Source of the DNA: Membranipora membranacea
Lineage: Eukaryota; Bryozoa; Gymnolaemata; Cheilostomatida; Membraniporidae
Assembly: GCA_914767715.1 (NCBI GenBank)
Contig: OU612073.1
Span: forward strand, 15,502,001 to 15,562,000
Direction of reading: 5' to 3'
Length of the DNA: 60,000 nucleotides
Notes under the pieces: generated by a model
Told to the model about the DNA's origin: nothing
Seen by the model: the letters and a program-made list of their open reading frames with translations, nothing else
Database searches by the model: none
Translations under genes and position numbers: made by a program
In this document: piece by piece, positions 58,787 through 60,000 of the stretch
How positions within the stretch are numbered: position 1 is the first letter of the stretch
Layout of the letters: every line of letters starts with the position of its first letter

Positions 58787-60000
58787 ACCTACAGGATAGG
58801 GGTGTTGTTGGTTCGCTGGAGCAACCTGATATTAAATCGCTTGCTTTTCAAATGTCTGGCTCTAGTGAGACCTTACTGCTATGTAAAAACTGGTTTAGGA
58901 ATATGTTACTTGACTTATAAGATACTATCTGATCGCTGTAGTGCTAGGCAGTCTGGTGTGAGACTCTTTTCATTATGTATTACTGGCAGCTGTTGTTGTA
59001 TCGTGCCTCAATAGCTAGATGATCCTGATCAGACTGTGCTTGTAAATGAAGATCGCATGTCGATATGGTTTCTCTGTTGAACCTCAGTCATACTCATAGA
59101 CGCTTGAAAAATTTGTCGACTCACTTTCATTTTGTTGACAACGAAGAATATACACTTGGCCTCTCAAAGAGTTAAGGCTCACAACCAAAGACGCATCTCT
59201 TGCAGTTCATTTGTTTCATACCCTACGTAAGAGATTGCCATGTCAGCAAACCTGGAGACGGTTTGCTTGCTTGTGTAATATTTCTAGCATTTCTTAATGT
59301 AGCTCAGTGGCCTTTGGGACAGTGCTCTATCAAGTTGTTACTAAACTGTTGGCCTGGGGGATCCTTGCGCATTTTAACTTTCAAGATAATTCGATAAATA
59401 CGACACCAGAATAATCTGGTCATGTCTCAGCGGTGCTACTCCAAAGACTACTCTTTTTTGATTTTGATGTAGGACTGCCTTGTCCGATCACAAATGTTGT
59501 TTTACCTTTTGAAGCTCTTATAATGACAGTAGGTTACTATACTTTCTTATACACGATTTTTTTAAATTAGAAACAAGGTGACATCAGACAATAATCTTAA
59601 TCTTCAAAAAATCGTTCCAATAATCATCATTCATTGAATAGTGAAGGAAATTAATATTAACATATTTAAAGTTTAGCAGAGACAAAATTATACTCAACAA
59701 TGTTAATAAGGGTGGCAGCATTCTAAATCTACATTTGGAAAATTAATTATATTCAAAAAAGCGAAAAAAAAGTCATGGTCTACAGTATAACCAAATCATA
59801 TTAATTCTTTGGTGCCCTCGAAATATCCGGCAGCATAAAAATCCAAGAAGGTTTTTTCAACTATTTTTATGTCACCCACTATGTTTTAATCTAAAATAAC
59901 TGTGTAAATCAAATTTAGTGTGATAGGAACACTCTCTGTGATGTGTAATGCAAATAGGTATATTTTTGACAAATTTGAAGTTTTCCTCTCTTTAACCCTC
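58787..60000. other. Intergenic, nothing recognised
   Basis: No supported gene, RNA or repeat in the last 1.2 kb. Confidence 0.5.

Overview
This is a piece of an animal nuclear genome. It is AT-rich, with GT-AG introns of about 100 bp to 8.7 kb, dense short DNA transposons and SINEs, and metazoan protein families: a thrombospondin type-1 domain, a C-type lectin receptor, SLC17 transporters and an otopetrin-like channel. I cannot place it firmly below Metazoa. A marine invertebrate, possibly a sponge, is my guess only.

Layout. 0.4-1.0 kb: last exons (+) of a thrombospondin-repeat protein ending in an Arg/Gln-rich tail. 1.4-2.1 kb: a convergent two-exon gene (-) for a 63-aa Cys-containing secreted peptide; the two genes' poly(A) signals lie within 14 bp. 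3.1-5.4 kb: a type II membrane C-type lectin (+) whose long cytoplasmic tail is loaded with tyrosine docking motifs. 6.2-13.6, 23.8-40.6 and 41.7-47.7 kb: three complete tandem SLC17 (sialin/vesicular-transporter family) genes, all on the minus strand. Each has ten exons with identical intron phases; the products are 513, 513 and 528 aa. Copy B carries an 8.7-kb intron 2 filled with transposons. 19.5-21.3 kb: between copies A and B lies a TATA-driven two-exon gene (-) for a 46-aa secreted basic peptide. 53.3-55.1 kb: 3' exons of an otopetrin-like proton channel (-).

Much of the rest is mobile DNA. It includes elements with clear target duplications (8-bp hAT-type at 19.8, 33.2, 34.0-37.8 and 57.8-58.8 kb; TTAA-flanked at 7.7 and 30.5 kb; TA-flanked at 1.6 and 20.7 kb). 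Two inverted copies of a 2-kb element have long terminal inverted repeats and a perfect GC-rich palindrome at their centre. A SINE family has three copies. A 5' fragment of U2 snRNA lies at 12.46 kb.

How it works together: the array looks like a locally expanded family of proton-driven organic-anion transporters under divergence (different tails, and a normally conserved His replaced by Ser in copy A). The lectin, TSP1 protein and two small peptides are secreted or surface products with no evident operon-like link. The two ORFan secreted peptides and the docking-tail lectin are the best candidates for undescribed biology. All protein calls are from reading the sequence; no search was run.
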